From: Candidatus Goldiibacteriota bacterium
GTDB taxonomy: Bacteria > Oederibacteriota > PGYV01 > DSYL01
Assembly: GCA_026414685.1 (NCBI GenBank)
Contig: JAOAIN010000061.1
Location: 1 to 32,953 of the forward strand
DNA length: 32,953 nucleotides
Direction: 5' to 3'
Positions 1 through 7,963 of the stretch are shown in pieces (position 1 is the first letter of the stretch; each line of letters opens with the position of its first letter). The translations under genes were made by a program, and so were the position numbers. The notes under the pieces are model-generated. The model had not been told where the DNA came from. It saw nothing but the letters and a program-made list of their open reading frames with translations, and did not search any database.

Positions 1-1
1 T

Positions 2-964
2 TCATGGACTGTGAGTTTGACATCAAGTCCAACAGGAACGCAAACAGTAACAATTACTTTAACAAGAACTATAACACCAACCCACACTCGGACAGTGAGT
101 CCAACCCAGACAATAACAGACACGATATCATCAAATACACCAACCAGCACACTGACAAGAACAAACACATTAACATATACAGTGACTTTGAGTTATACAT
201 TTACTAGGACCCAGACACCAACGCACACAGAGACTATGACAAACACATCATCACCCACATGGACACGAACAATAACAGCGAGTTATACTGCAACGAATTC
301 AATAACACCAACCCACACTCGGACAGTGAGTCCAACCCAGACAATAACAGACACGATATCATCAAATACACCGACTGTTCCCTCTACTTTTACAGAAACA
401 TTTACTATAACCCGAACATTTACATCTACTCATTCATACACTGTAACGTTTACATCCACATTAACAAGAACATTTACAGTTGCATTAACACTGACATCTA
501 CATCAACTTATATATTGACTTATACAAATACTTTTACTTCTACTCGTACTTTAACATTGACAGCAACACAAACCAGAACACAGACAGTAACAGGCACCAT
601 ATCACCGACACCTACATTAACACCTACTTTTACAGTGACAATTAATATTCAAAGACCCACAATCAATGATGTAGTTATATATCCCAATCCATATAATCCC
701 AATAAGGATAATATGTATATTTCTTTTAATTCATTATATGGAATTAAAATTATAAAGATTAAAATTTATACTACTGGATACAGGAAAATAAAACAGTTTA
801 ATTTTTCTTCACATATTTATAATCCATATAATTCTGAAATTATAATTGAAAATAAATATTTGCATGACCTTGCAAATGGTGTATATCATATTATAATAAG
901 CATTAAAGATATGAAAAATGAAGAAATATGGTCAAAACCCAAGCAATTGATTATTCTGAGATAA
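2..964 (+). CDS. Thr-rich repeat surface protein with FlgD-like C-terminal domain (5' end outside window)
   Basis: The reading frame is open from the window edge, so the start lies upstream; the GTG at 11 is not a real start. Roughly the first 210 residues are a low-complexity linker of alternating Thr (TPTHTRTVSPTQT style), probably extended and possibly O-glycosylated. The last ~95 residues form a compact domain beginning VVIYPNPYNPN and ending in LANGVYHIIISIKD, which resembles the FlgD immunoglobulin-like or type IX sorting-tail fold found at the C-terminus of secreted proteins. The same tail style occurs in the NHL protein at 15546. The most likely role is a surface-displayed protein whose functional N-terminal domain is not visible here. 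The linker DNA is rich in A and C on the + strand, unlike its neighbours, and contains a 71-base perfect direct repeat. The function is unknown. Confidence 0.8.
   Translation, partial: SWTVSLTSSPTGTQTVTITLTRTITPTHTRTVSPTQTITDTISSNTPTSTLTRTNTLTYTVTLSYTFTRTQTPTHTETMTNTSSPTWTRTITASYTATNSITPTHTRTVSPTQTITDTISSNTPTVPSTFTETFTITRTFTSTHSYTVTFTSTLTRTFTVALTLTSTSTYILTYTNTFTSTRTLTLTATQTRTQTVTGTISPTPTLTPTFTVTINIQRPTINDVVIYPNPYNPNKDNMYISFNSLYGIKIIKIKIYTTGYRKIKQFNFSSHIYNPYNSEIIIENKYLHDLANGVYHIIISIKDMKNEEIWSKPKQLIILR
71..141 (+). repeat. 71-base direct repeat, copy 1 (inside Thr-rich linker)
   Basis: Begins ataacaccaacccacactc and is identical base for base to 302-372. The copies start 231 bases apart, a multiple of three, so the reading frame is kept. 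It encodes ITPTHTRTVSPTQTITDTIS-type sequence. Identity at third codon positions points to recent duplication or gene conversion. Confidence 0.95.
302..372 (+). repeat. 71-base direct repeat, copy 2
   Basis: Perfect second copy of 71-141, in the same reading frame of the Thr-rich linker. The flanking bases differ (t before copy 1, a before copy 2; a after copy 1, g after copy 2), which fixes the repeat boundaries. Confidence 0.95.
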
Positions 965-977
965 AAAATTATTAAAT

Positions 978-1481
978 ATGAATGTAAATAAATTTTTATT
1001 TTTTATTTTATTTTTATTAATAACTTCATGCGCGTCTATGTATGTTAAACCATCAATAGAAGCAACATTATTTAGACAAAAAATACCTGGTAATGCAGGG
1101 ATAATTTTCAAGACAGCACTTAAATTACTACCTTTAATAGGGTATAAGATAGAAGGAAGCAACCCAGATGCTGGGACCATAACTACCAATCCTGTTGATA
1201 TGAAAATAACACCACAGGATTGTGACTGTGGCACTGCTTTTGGATTGCCTGTTATAAAGAGTGAAGGTGTGAATGCAAAGGTGTATTTTATTTTAGGGAT
1301 ATCTGATAATGAAATGACAATAAAGGCAGAAATTCAACCAGAACTTAAAGATTTAATGGCAACACTTTCTGCTGCCGGTATGACTGTTACTTGTGTATCA
1401 AAAGGCAAATTAGAAGAAATGTTTGCAAAAAAATTTATGGATAATATTAAATCAAAAGCAATACAGATGATTTTTAAATAA
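978..1481 (+). CDS. putative lipoprotein, unknown function
   Basis: A 167-residue protein. The N-terminus is a lipoprotein signal: MNVNK, a hydrophobic run and the lipobox ITSC, with Cys18 as the expected lipidated residue. The mature part is soluble and mixed alpha/beta, with a CDCG motif near residue 78 and another Cys near residue 135. These cysteines could form a disulfide or bind metal, but that is a guess. The gene starts 13 bases after the Thr-repeat gene, so it may be co-transcribed with it; no strong Shine-Dalgarno is visible before the ATG. I do not recognise the family. It probably sits at the periplasmic face of the inner or outer membrane. Confidence 0.75.
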   Translation: MNVNKFLFFILFLLITSCASMYVKPSIEATLFRQKIPGNAGIIFKTALKLLPLIGYKIEGSNPDAGTITTNPVDMKITPQDCDCGTAFGLPVIKSEGVNAKVYFILGISDNEMTIKAEIQPELKDLMATLSAAGMTVTCVSKGKLEEMFAKKFMDNIKSKAIQMIFK

Positions 1482-1525
1482 TTAATTTAATTTTTTATAA
1501 TGACTAAAAGATTTAAAATTTATTA

Positions 1526-1822
1526 TTATTTTCCCAATATTATTTTTATATCCTCAAAATCCTGTTGCTGATATGCTTTGAATTCAACATTATATTTTAA
1601 ATTTTTTGTCTGGATTTCAAATCTACCATTATATAAAGTTCCTGCTGGTTTTATAATTATTTTTTTTATATCAGATGGTTTGAATTCTGCTATTACATTT
1701 AATAAATTAGAAATTCCTTTGTTGCGGATTATAATTTTATCATTGTAAACATCTATTTGCTCATTTATTCCTATTGCAACTTTTATTGGTTTTGCATCTT
1801 CAAAATTATTATTAGGGTTCAT
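1526..1822 (-). CDS. small soluble protein, possibly PH-like fold
   Basis: A 98-residue protein on the - strand, second in a two-gene unit: it starts 16 bases after the stop of the gene at 1839-2138. It has no signal peptide or membrane segment. The pattern of short strands, with IDVYNDKIIIRNKG followed by FKPSDIKKIIIKPAGTLYNG, resembles small bacterial PH-like (DUF4429-type) domains, which share a G-x-I/F strand after an I-x-x-I/V segment. That similarity is visual only. Its orientation opposes every other gene except its partner, suggesting an independently regulated or acquired pair. The function is unknown. Confidence 0.6.
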   Translation of the reverse strand: MNPNNNFEDAKPIKVAIGINEQIDVYNDKIIIRNKGISNLLNVIAEFKPSDIKKIIIKPAGTLYNGRFEIQTKNLKYNVEFKAYQQQDFEDIKIILGK

Positions 1823-1838
1823 TTTTATTTAATGAGTA

Positions 1839-2138
1839 TTATTGTTTGGTTGTTTCGTTTACTTTTGTCCAGTCCCTTAATTCACCATTATATTGTCCAC
1901 CTGTCATTGGTGGCGACATTACAAAATTTATTTTACCTTTATACATTGTGCATATACCTTTTAACATCTTTAATATCAGATGCCATTTAGGCTCAATATC
2001 AATTTTAACAATAAAATATTTAGACAGCGGCTCAGCGACAAAAATTGCATGTTTTTTTAAAGTATCAAGCAATAAATTATGAATGCGTTTTTCAAGTTCG
2101 GGTTCTGCCTGTATATCCCATGAAATTGTAAAATGCAT
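1839..2138 (-). CDS. small hypothetical protein, first gene of a two-gene - strand unit
   Basis: A 99-residue protein whose start is supported by a GGGAG Shine-Dalgarno seven bases upstream on the - strand. The predicted pattern is strand (MHFTISWDI), long helix (ELEKRIHNLLLDTLKKHA), strands (IFVAEPLSKYFIVKIDI), helix and strand, suggesting a ferredoxin-like alpha/beta fold. No catalytic motif is evident and I do not recognise the family. The downstream gene at 1526-1822 is close enough to be co-transcribed. The unit is divergent from the spermidine synthase-like gene at 2285, so the ~146-base gap must hold promoters for both directions, but I could not pick a convincing one. Confidence 0.6.
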   Translation of the reverse strand: MHFTISWDIQAEPELEKRIHNLLLDTLKKHAIFVAEPLSKYFIVKIDIEPKWHLILKMLKGICTMYKGKINFVMSPPMTGGQYNGELRDWTKVNETTKQ

Positions 2139-2210
2139 TCTTTTTTCTCCCTGTATTTATTTTAGTTTATTATATTCAAATAATATATTTATGTCAAGAA
2201 AAGTATTAGT

Positions 2211-2242
2211 ATCTTCAAATCTTCACATCTTCGCATCTTTAA
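2211..2242 (+). repeat. degenerate 8-base tandem repeat, four units
   Basis: Reads atcttcaa / atcttcac / atcttcgc / atctttaa in the divergent intergenic gap. The units keep atctt and vary at the last bases. It may be a minor slippage tract or a set of regulator half-sites; the sequence does not decide. Confidence 0.6.
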
Positions 2243-2284
2243 ATTTTTGTTTACAAAAAATGAAAATAATTTATAATTATATTC

Positions 2285-3757
2285 ATGATTGCAAATAAAT
2301 TTATAAAAGTCTATTATTATATAACGTCATTTATAATTGGTGCGGTTATTTTAATACTTGAGATTCTTGGGACAAGGATAATTGCACCTTATTATGGTTC
2401 ATCCATATTTGTATGGGCATCGTTAATTGGTATTACCCTTGTTTCTCTTGCAATCGGTTATTTTTTAGGTGGATTTTTTGCAGATAGATATAAAAAACCA
2501 GATTTAATGTATATTTTTATTTTTACTGGCGCTACATGGATGATTATATTGCCATATATTGCCAAACCAGTTATATCAATGACTGATTTTTTAGGGCTTA
2601 GATTAGGTACTTTTTTGTCATCTGTGATTTTATTTGTTATTCCACTATTATTATTTGGTACTGTTTCACCTTATCTTGTAAAATTATGTGCAAATGATAC
2701 TAATAATATTGGTATAACTGCCGGTATTTTATATAGCATTTCCACAATAGGAAGTTTTATTGGTGCTATTTTAACCGGATTTTTTCTAATTCCATTTTTA
2801 GGGATTAATTTAATTATTAATATTTCAGGTGGTATATTAATTTTACTGGTCATTGTCTGGTATATTTATATCAAAGAAAAAAAAATAATTTTGTTAATAT
2901 TATTGATGTTATTTATTAGATTTGTTGCTGCCACCACTCCACAACCAGAAAGTAGGGGTAAGTTGTTGTTTGAAAAAGACGGCCATTATGGAAAGATAAA
3001 AGTGGTAGATTATTCTAATTATCGTGCATTTTTTATTGATGGTGCTTTACAGTCAATGTATGACATTAATACTCAGCAACATTTTTTACAATATATTGAT
3101 GTTATGTTACAGGCAGTTGATTTTTTTGGTAGTCCACGTGATATCCTAGTAATTGGTCTTGGCGGAGGGTCTATTGATAATAGATTAAAAAAATTGAAAG
3201 CAAATGTTGATAATGTTGAGATTGATCCTGTAATAGAATATGTTGCAAGAAAGTATTTTAATTTTACCGGTAACTCAATAATTGCTGATGGTAGAGAATA
3301 TCTACGTAAGACATCAAAAAAATATGATGTAATTTTTACAGATGTTTATTCTGGGTATTCTCTTTGTCCTTATCTTTTCACAAAAGAAGCATTTTACCAG
3401 ATGAAGTCAACTTTAAACCCAAATGGAATATTGGCTGTTAATACTGTTAGCTATATTTCCAGCGATGAAAAAGGGCAGATAATTCATGACGATTTGTATG
3501 CTTTTATTTATTGGACTTTAAAATTAGTTTTTAAAAATGTTTATATGCAAGCGGATCAGTATGGTTTTACAAATATCATTTATTTTGCATCAGATAGAAG
3601 TTTAAATATAGGCAATAGGTATATAAATATACAACCAGAAAAAAAAGAAAAAATTTTTACAGATAATTATAATCCCATAGAATTTCTCGCTTCTGGTATA
3701 ATGGAAAAATGGAGAAATGAAAATGTAGTCAGAATAGGCAAGGACTATCAATTATAA
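2285..3757 (+). CDS. membrane-fused spermidine synthase-like protein
   Basis: A 490-residue two-part protein. Residues ~10-215 contain about seven hydrophobic segments with the LGTRIIAPYYGSSIFVW pattern seen in fused MFS/spermidine synthase proteins. Residues ~225-480 are a Rossmann methyltransferase-like aminopropyltransferase domain. Its ILVIGLGGGSIDNRL loop (~288-301) is the nucleotide-binding glycine loop, VEIDP (~311) binds the adenosyl ribose in the family, DGREYL is near 335, and FTDVYSG places the candidate catalytic Asp at 353. Such fusions are widespread but rarely characterised; they may make polyamines at the membrane or act on another substrate. The canonical GGGDG is changed to GGGSI, so true spermidine synthase activity is uncertain. 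The gene is monocistronic, with divergent - strand genes upstream. The ATG has no strong Shine-Dalgarno. Confidence 0.8.
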   Translation: MIANKFIKVYYYITSFIIGAVILILEILGTRIIAPYYGSSIFVWASLIGITLVSLAIGYFLGGFFADRYKKPDLMYIFIFTGATWMIILPYIAKPVISMTDFLGLRLGTFLSSVILFVIPLLLFGTVSPYLVKLCANDTNNIGITAGILYSISTIGSFIGAILTGFFLIPFLGINLIINISGGILILLVIVWYIYIKEKKIILLILLMLFIRFVAATTPQPESRGKLLFEKDGHYGKIKVVDYSNYRAFFIDGALQSMYDINTQQHFLQYIDVMLQAVDFFGSPRDILVIGLGGGSIDNRLKKLKANVDNVEIDPVIEYVARKYFNFTGNSIIADGREYLRKTSKKYDVIFTDVYSGYSLCPYLFTKEAFYQMKSTLNPNGILAVNTVSYISSDEKGQIIHDDLYAFIYWTLKLVFKNVYMQADQYGFTNIIYFASDRSLNIGNRYINIQPEKKEKIFTDNYNPIEFLASGIMEKWRNENVVRIGKDYQL

Positions 3758-3842
3758 AAGTGTTGTGTAAATTGTAATTTGTCTATTGTATGTTTGAAAA
3801 AGCATGTCATATTAAAGAACATTTTTTATAGTGGAGGTTTTT

Positions 3843-4157
3843 ATGATACTTACAAATATTCCTATGGTTCCTGGTATGAAAATTGTAGAGCATTATGGAC
3901 TAGTTACTGGTAGCACTGTAAGGGCTAAGCATATAGGCAAAGATATAATGGCATCACTCAAAAACATAATAGGTGGTGAATTAAAGGGCTATACAGAACT
4001 TTTAAACGAAGCCCGAAAAGAAGCTTTAGAGCGTATGATAAAACAGGCAGAAAAACTTGGTGCCAATGCAGTAATTAATGTAAGATTTTCAACATCATCT
4101 ATTGCTCAAGGTGCAGCAGAACTTTATGTATATGGCACAGCAGTTAAGGTAGAATGA
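3843..4157 (+). CDS. YbjQ/UPF0145 family protein
   Basis: A 104-residue cytosolic protein of the YbjQ (UPF0145, putative heavy-metal-binding) family. The recognisable features are the N-terminal ITGSTVRAKHIGKD-like segment (here VTGSTVRAKHIGKDIMAS), GGELKGYTELL, EARKEALERM and the C-terminal GANAVINVRFSTSSI followed by a YGTAV strand. These proteins form ring-like pentamers in solved structures; the biological role is not established. I start at ATG 3843 because GGAGG at 3833-3837 sits six bases before it. The GTG at 3831 given by the ORF track overlaps that ribosome binding site. The stop codon overlaps the ATGATG start of the next gene, so the two are translationally coupled. Confidence 0.88.
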   Translation: MILTNIPMVPGMKIVEHYGLVTGSTVRAKHIGKDIMASLKNIIGGELKGYTELLNEARKEALERMIKQAEKLGANAVINVRFSTSSIAQGAAELYVYGTAVKVE

Positions 4158-4657
4158 TGAACAGAGATAATTTAGCGTTTTTACAAATAATTTTAAATAA
4201 TCTTGATGTAATTTTTTTTATTTTTTTAGTATTTCTGGGTTTTACTTCAGGAACAATAGCTGAAAAGAGTCATTATAGATCTATAAAAAAAAGAGAAGAA
4301 AATTTAATGCATATACCTGTTGTAAATTCCGGTGATTTTATTGATAATTCAAAGGAAATAGAAAATGTTTATTTTATATCTGGTTCATGTGTAGTGGCTC
4401 TTGATTATTTTAAAATGGTTTTTGCTGCAATAAAACAGATTTTTGGTGGCCGTATTCAATCATATGAAACATTGATAGACCGGGGGAGAAGAGAAGCAAT
4501 ATTAAGATTAAAAGAAAAAGCTGCTAGTAAAAATGTTGATGTCATAATAAATTTAAGAATTGAGACATCATCAATCGGACAAAATGCAGGACAGAAAGGT
4601 GGTATAGGAAGTGTTGAGGTTTTTGCCTATGCCACCGCAATAACATATAAAAAATGA
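4154..4657 (+). CDS. membrane-anchored YbjQ-domain protein
   Basis: A 167-residue protein with a single N-terminal transmembrane helix (~residues 14-34) and a YbjQ/UPF0145 domain after it. Its domain shares SGSCVVALDYFK, GGRIQSYETLIDRGRREAI and IINLRIETSSIGQ with the upstream 104-residue protein, showing they are paralogues. It also carries an extra Gly-rich insertion (QNAGQKGGIGS) in the last hairpin. The start lies in the overlap ATGATGA (either 4154 or 4157), and its own TGA overlaps the ATG of the protease gene. The arrangement suggests a soluble and a membrane-bound partner that co-assemble next to the protease; that is inference. Confidence 0.82.
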   Translation: MMNRDNLAFLQIILNNLDVIFFIFLVFLGFTSGTIAEKSHYRSIKKREENLMHIPVVNSGDFIDNSKEIENVYFISGSCVVALDYFKMVFAAIKQIFGGRIQSYETLIDRGRREAILRLKEKAASKNVDVIINLRIETSSIGQNAGQKGGIGSVEVFAYATAITYKK

Positions 4658-5463
4658 AATATATACCAAAATTACCAGATGGTGATATAAATGCACCAAC
4701 AACAAATTTATTAAAGGATTTCATTTATTTTCTTGCAATACTTATTCTTGTAATAATCTTTATATATGTTTTTCTTGGTTTTCTTGTTGATATAGTTGCT
4801 GAAAAAATATCTCCAGAATTTGAAGAAAAACTTGCTTATAATTACATGATGATGTTTGAAAAAAAGCCTATAACAGTTAAAGAAAAGAAATTACAGAAAT
4901 TTTTAAATGATCTTGTTTCATACACAGATTTGAAAAACAGAAAATTTAATGCAAGAATACTTGAAACCAAACAGGTAAATGCTCTTGCCATGCCAGGAGG
5001 TAATATTATTGTTTTATCCGGATTATTAAAAACAGTAAAAACAGAAAATCAATTAGCATATGTTTTATATCATGAATTGGGACATTATGCCCATAAAGAC
5101 CATTTAAGAGGACTTGGTAGAGGTCTTGTTTTGTCATTAATTGCTACTGTTTTATTTGGTTCAGATACTTTTTTCAATAGAACACTCTCCAGTTCTATTT
5201 CCAACATTCAGCTAAAATATACAAGAAGCCAGGAAATAAAAGCAGATCTATATGCTATAGATTTACTTTATAAAAAATATAAAAATGTGGCAGGAGCAAC
5301 AGATTTACTGATAGTTTTTGGAAAAAATGAGCCTGCTTCCAAAGCATTTTCACTTTTTACTACTCATCCGCATTATTCAGATAGAATAAAAGCAATAGAT
5401 AATTACATTAAGAAAAAAAATTATAAGGTATTAATGAACAGTCAGATAAAATTAAATTTATAA
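4654..5463 (+). CDS. membrane-anchored M48 family zinc metalloprotease
   Basis: A 269-residue protein with an N-terminal transmembrane segment (~residues 22-45). The catalytic domain carries the zinc motif HELGH at residues 140-144 and the third ligand Glu194 in SQEIKAD, both standard for M48 (HtpX/Oma1/BepA-like) peptidases. LAMPGGNIIVLSGLL just before the helix is also typical of the family. Residues ~151-170 form a second hydrophobic stretch. The C-terminal TTHPHYSDRIKAI matches the THP-x-x-x-R-I motif common in M48 enzymes. The ATGA overlap with the upstream YbjQ gene implies coupled translation. The likely role is quality control of membrane or envelope proteins. Substrates are not deducible. 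Confidence 0.88.
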   Translation: MKYIPKLPDGDINAPTTNLLKDFIYFLAILILVIIFIYVFLGFLVDIVAEKISPEFEEKLAYNYMMMFEKKPITVKEKKLQKFLNDLVSYTDLKNRKFNARILETKQVNALAMPGGNIIVLSGLLKTVKTENQLAYVLYHELGHYAHKDHLRGLGRGLVLSLIATVLFGSDTFFNRTLSSSISNIQLKYTRSQEIKADLYAIDLLYKKYKNVAGATDLLIVFGKNEPASKAFSLFTTHPHYSDRIKAIDNYIKKKNYKVLMNSQIKLNL

Positions 5464-5470
5464 ATTATTA

Positions 5471-5499
5471 TTGACATAAAATAAAAATGAATAAATAAT
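5471..5499 (+). promoter_or_regulatory. candidate sigma-70 promoter for the ThyX-like gene
   Basis: TTGACA at 5471-5476, 17 bases, then AATAAT at 5494-5499, about 30 bases before the start codon at 5533. A TATAAT also occurs at 5499-5504, but its 22-base spacing is too long. Confidence 0.5.
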
Positions 5500-5532
5500 A
5501 TAATTTTAAAATATTATTATATAAGGTGAAAA

Positions 5533-7032
5533 ATGTTAGAAGTAAAACTTGCTGGTTTTAATATAGATTATGATGCATTGGAGAAATTGAAAAAATTTGG
5601 CTGGGATGGAAAAGATAATTTAACCCCTGAGACAATTTCTGCTGCTTATGCCAGGATAAGCAGAGACCCAAGACCTGTGAATCAATTAAGAGAAGAAGCA
5701 AGGGAAGAAGTAGATAAAGCCAGAAAATCCAATGAAAATATTGTTTTTAAGATGGGACACCATTCTGTTGCTGAGCATGCTTATTTGAATTTTGATATTC
5801 TTGGTATTTCGCGTCTTGCTGTGGAATCACTTGAAGAGGCTCGGCTCTGTTCATATACAGAAAAATCACAACGTTATATAACTTTGGAGGGTGATTATGT
5901 TATTCCAGACGAATTTAATGAAAAAGAGAAAAATCTTTTCAGAAAAATAGTTGGGTTACAGGTTGATGCTTATAATAAGGTTTTACCTGTTTTACATGAA
6001 TATCAGAAGAAAATAAACATTGATAAATTAAATACTAAATCTGGTCAGAATATGGTTGAAGGATGGGCAAAAGAAGACGCACGATATATGGTATGTCTAG
6101 CCACTGAATGCCAGTTGGGATTTTCTACAAATGCACGTAATCTTGAATATATATTACGTAAATTAAAATATAACCCACTTTCTGAAGTGAGAAAACTATC
6201 CAAAATGCTCTATGACAGAGCAAAAAAGGTTGTTCCATCACTTATTATTTTATCTGATCCTGTTGCTTTTAAAAAGCAATTTGGTTGGGAAGTTTCAGAT
6301 GGATTTTTAAAGACTGGTTTAGAAAAGATTGAGATGCTTTCAAAAAATATAAAAATTTTTAGTAAAAAAACATCCCGAATAGAAAGGGAAGTAAATTTAT
6401 TTGACTGGACAGACAACATTGATGAGAAAATAATTGCTGGTTTACTTTATCAAAAAGGAAATATGGGATATTCACAATGCCTTTCAACAATTAAAAAATT
6501 TGACAAAAAGAAAAGAAAAAATATTTTCAAGATGTTTTTTGATGGTTTTACTGAATATGATTCCATGCCAAGGCAATTTGAATTTATAAATTTTTGTTTT
6601 GAATTGATAATAAGCGCCAGTGCCTTTGCACAATTAAAAAGACACAGAATGATGACTATATTAAAACAACCATATGATATAAATCTAGGGATAACCATAC
6701 CGCCATCATTCATTATAACTAACCAGGAAAAAATATTAAAAGATATTATTAGAAAAACAGAACATCTGTTTGAAAAATTATATAAAAAGAATAAACATGC
6801 GGCTGCGTATGTGTTAACAAATGCTCATAGGAGAAAAGTTTTAATAAATATAAATTTAAGAGAACTTTACCATCTTGCTCGTTTACGTATGGACAGTCAT
6901 GCTCAATGGGATATTCAAAACATAGTAACAGCCATGGTAGCAGCGGTTAAAAGGATAGCCCCGTTATCAGGTGCCCTCCTGTGTGGAAAAGATGAATTCA
7001 AAAAATGTTATGAAGAATTTATTAATAGTTAA
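5533..7032 (+). CDS. tandem-domain ThyX-like (FAD-dependent thymidylate synthase-like) protein
   Basis: A 499-residue protein, about twice the usual ThyX length, made of two ThyX-like halves. The first half (~65-240) has HHSVAEHAYLNFDILGISR and CSYTEKSQRY (106-115), matching the S-x4-S-Q-R-Y end of the ThyX signature, but the preceding RHR is replaced by EAR. The second half (~340-495) has KRHRMMTILKQPY, which keeps RHR (370-372) but lacks SQRY. It also has LRMDSHAQWDIQ, the usual C-terminal nucleotide/FAD-site motif; the first half has the weaker ARNLEYILRKLKYNPLSEVR. ThyX methylates dUMP using methylene-tetrahydrofolate and reduced FAD. Here each half carries only part of the motif, so activity is plausible only if the halves complement each other. 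The start is supported by AAGGTG six bases upstream. Confidence 0.75.
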   Translation: MLEVKLAGFNIDYDALEKLKKFGWDGKDNLTPETISAAYARISRDPRPVNQLREEAREEVDKARKSNENIVFKMGHHSVAEHAYLNFDILGISRLAVESLEEARLCSYTEKSQRYITLEGDYVIPDEFNEKEKNLFRKIVGLQVDAYNKVLPVLHEYQKKINIDKLNTKSGQNMVEGWAKEDARYMVCLATECQLGFSTNARNLEYILRKLKYNPLSEVRKLSKMLYDRAKKVVPSLIILSDPVAFKKQFGWEVSDGFLKTGLEKIEMLSKNIKIFSKKTSRIEREVNLFDWTDNIDEKIIAGLLYQKGNMGYSQCLSTIKKFDKKKRKNIFKMFFDGFTEYDSMPRQFEFINFCFELIISASAFAQLKRHRMMTILKQPYDINLGITIPPSFIITNQEKILKDIIRKTEHLFEKLYKKNKHAAAYVLTNAHRRKVLININLRELYHLARLRMDSHAQWDIQNIVTAMVAAVKRIAPLSGALLCGKDEFKKCYEEFINS

Positions 7033-7801
7033 TATATTATTTTGTTTATTATTATTTAATTTTATATATTCAGAAAATATTGATTCAAAAATTAACACTT
7101 TCAATAATAAATCTGATATATCACATTCAATTTATTTTGGATTTTCTGCATTCATTCAATACGGAGAATCAAATGGCACAGCAATTGCTCCTGAGAATGG
7201 AGTTTATGATAATAAGGGCGCGCCATATGAAATGGGCTATGGGTTTTCTTGTCATATTTTTTATACTTTGAGTAATGAATGGAGAATTTTTCTTGAAACC
7301 GGATATTCTGATAGACGAATTTTATGTGCGAGAAAAAATGAATATGGGATTGGCTCATGGATTGCAGATATGACTGGTAACACTTTTAATAATTTTTATG
7401 GTCCATTTGATAGTGATATTTATTTTTATATGGACACATTTATAATAAAAACAGGAGGAAAATACTACATATTAAATGATGAAAATTTAAAACCATGGTT
7501 TGGTGTTGGATTAACTCTTTATCCCTGGAGTGCTTCTTATATGAATGCTGAAAGAAGTAAGATATGGGGGTCTTTAAATGGTATATGTTTTTACCTATCA
7601 TTTTTAAATTTCGGGATTGATATGAATATAGATTTAGGTGAAAAAGAAAAAATAATATTTTCCCTGTATGCAGATTTAGGTGCTCCTTCTGTACAATTAA
7701 AATTTAATAATCTCTTCCAAAATGGTTGGAACTATGTTGACGAGAGCGAAGATGTAATTGCGCCTTATAAATTCGGACTTATAATGATGTTTGAATTATA
7801 A
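7010..7801 (+). CDS. outer-membrane beta-barrel-like protein with signal peptide
   Basis: A 263-residue protein. I start at ATG 7010, which gives a clean signal peptide (MKNLLIVNILFCLLLFNFIYS); the track start at 6971 is a GTG inside the thyX-like gene. The start overlaps the upstream gene by 23 bases, so translation is probably coupled. The mature part alternates aromatic and small residues in strand-like blocks (YGFSCHIFYTL, WRIFLETGYS, FGVGLTLYPWSASY) and ends in FGLIMMFEL, a typical beta-signal with a C-terminal hydrophobic residue. This fits an 8-10 strand barrel in the outer membrane. The specific function is unknown. Its pairing with a nucleotide enzyme may reflect only genome compaction. 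Confidence 0.65.
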   Translation: MKNLLIVNILFCLLLFNFIYSENIDSKINTFNNKSDISHSIYFGFSAFIQYGESNGTAIAPENGVYDNKGAPYEMGYGFSCHIFYTLSNEWRIFLETGYSDRRILCARKNEYGIGSWIADMTGNTFNNFYGPFDSDIYFYMDTFIIKTGGKYYILNDENLKPWFGVGLTLYPWSASYMNAERSKIWGSLNGICFYLSFLNFGIDMNIDLGEKEKIIFSLYADLGAPSVQLKFNNLFQNGWNYVDESEDVIAPYKFGLIMMFEL

Positions 7802-7914
7802 TATAAAACAATTATTTTCCATCTAATTAACTGAAAATATTTTAATTGCTTCACAAAAAGTATGAAGTTGTATATGAACCTTATTTGAATCCATCAGAAA
7901 TTTTTATAATTTAT

Positions 7915-7943
7915 TTGACATAAAAAAAATATTCTATTAATAT
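7915..7943 (+). promoter_or_regulatory. candidate sigma-70 promoter for the ABC exporter genes
   Basis: TTGACA at 7915-7920, 17-base spacer, TAATAT at 7938-7943, 20 bases before the ATG at 7964. It lies in a 162-base gap that otherwise shows nothing recognisable. Confidence 0.55.
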
Positions 7944-7963
7944 ATTTATTTTGAGGTGAGAAA

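Noticed and set aside
4-645. ORFs 4-207 and 259-645, Asn/Tyr-rich proteins
   Set aside because: They are other-frame readings of the A/C-rich Thr-repeat DNA, with no ribosome binding site or family likeness.
2211-2242. CRISPR-like array
   Set aside because: Units are eight bases with no spacers; too short for a CRISPR repeat.
2285-3757. A dedicated transporter (MFS) gene
   Set aside because: The hydrophobic half is the N-terminal part of fused spermidine synthase-like proteins and lacks typical 12-helix MFS length.
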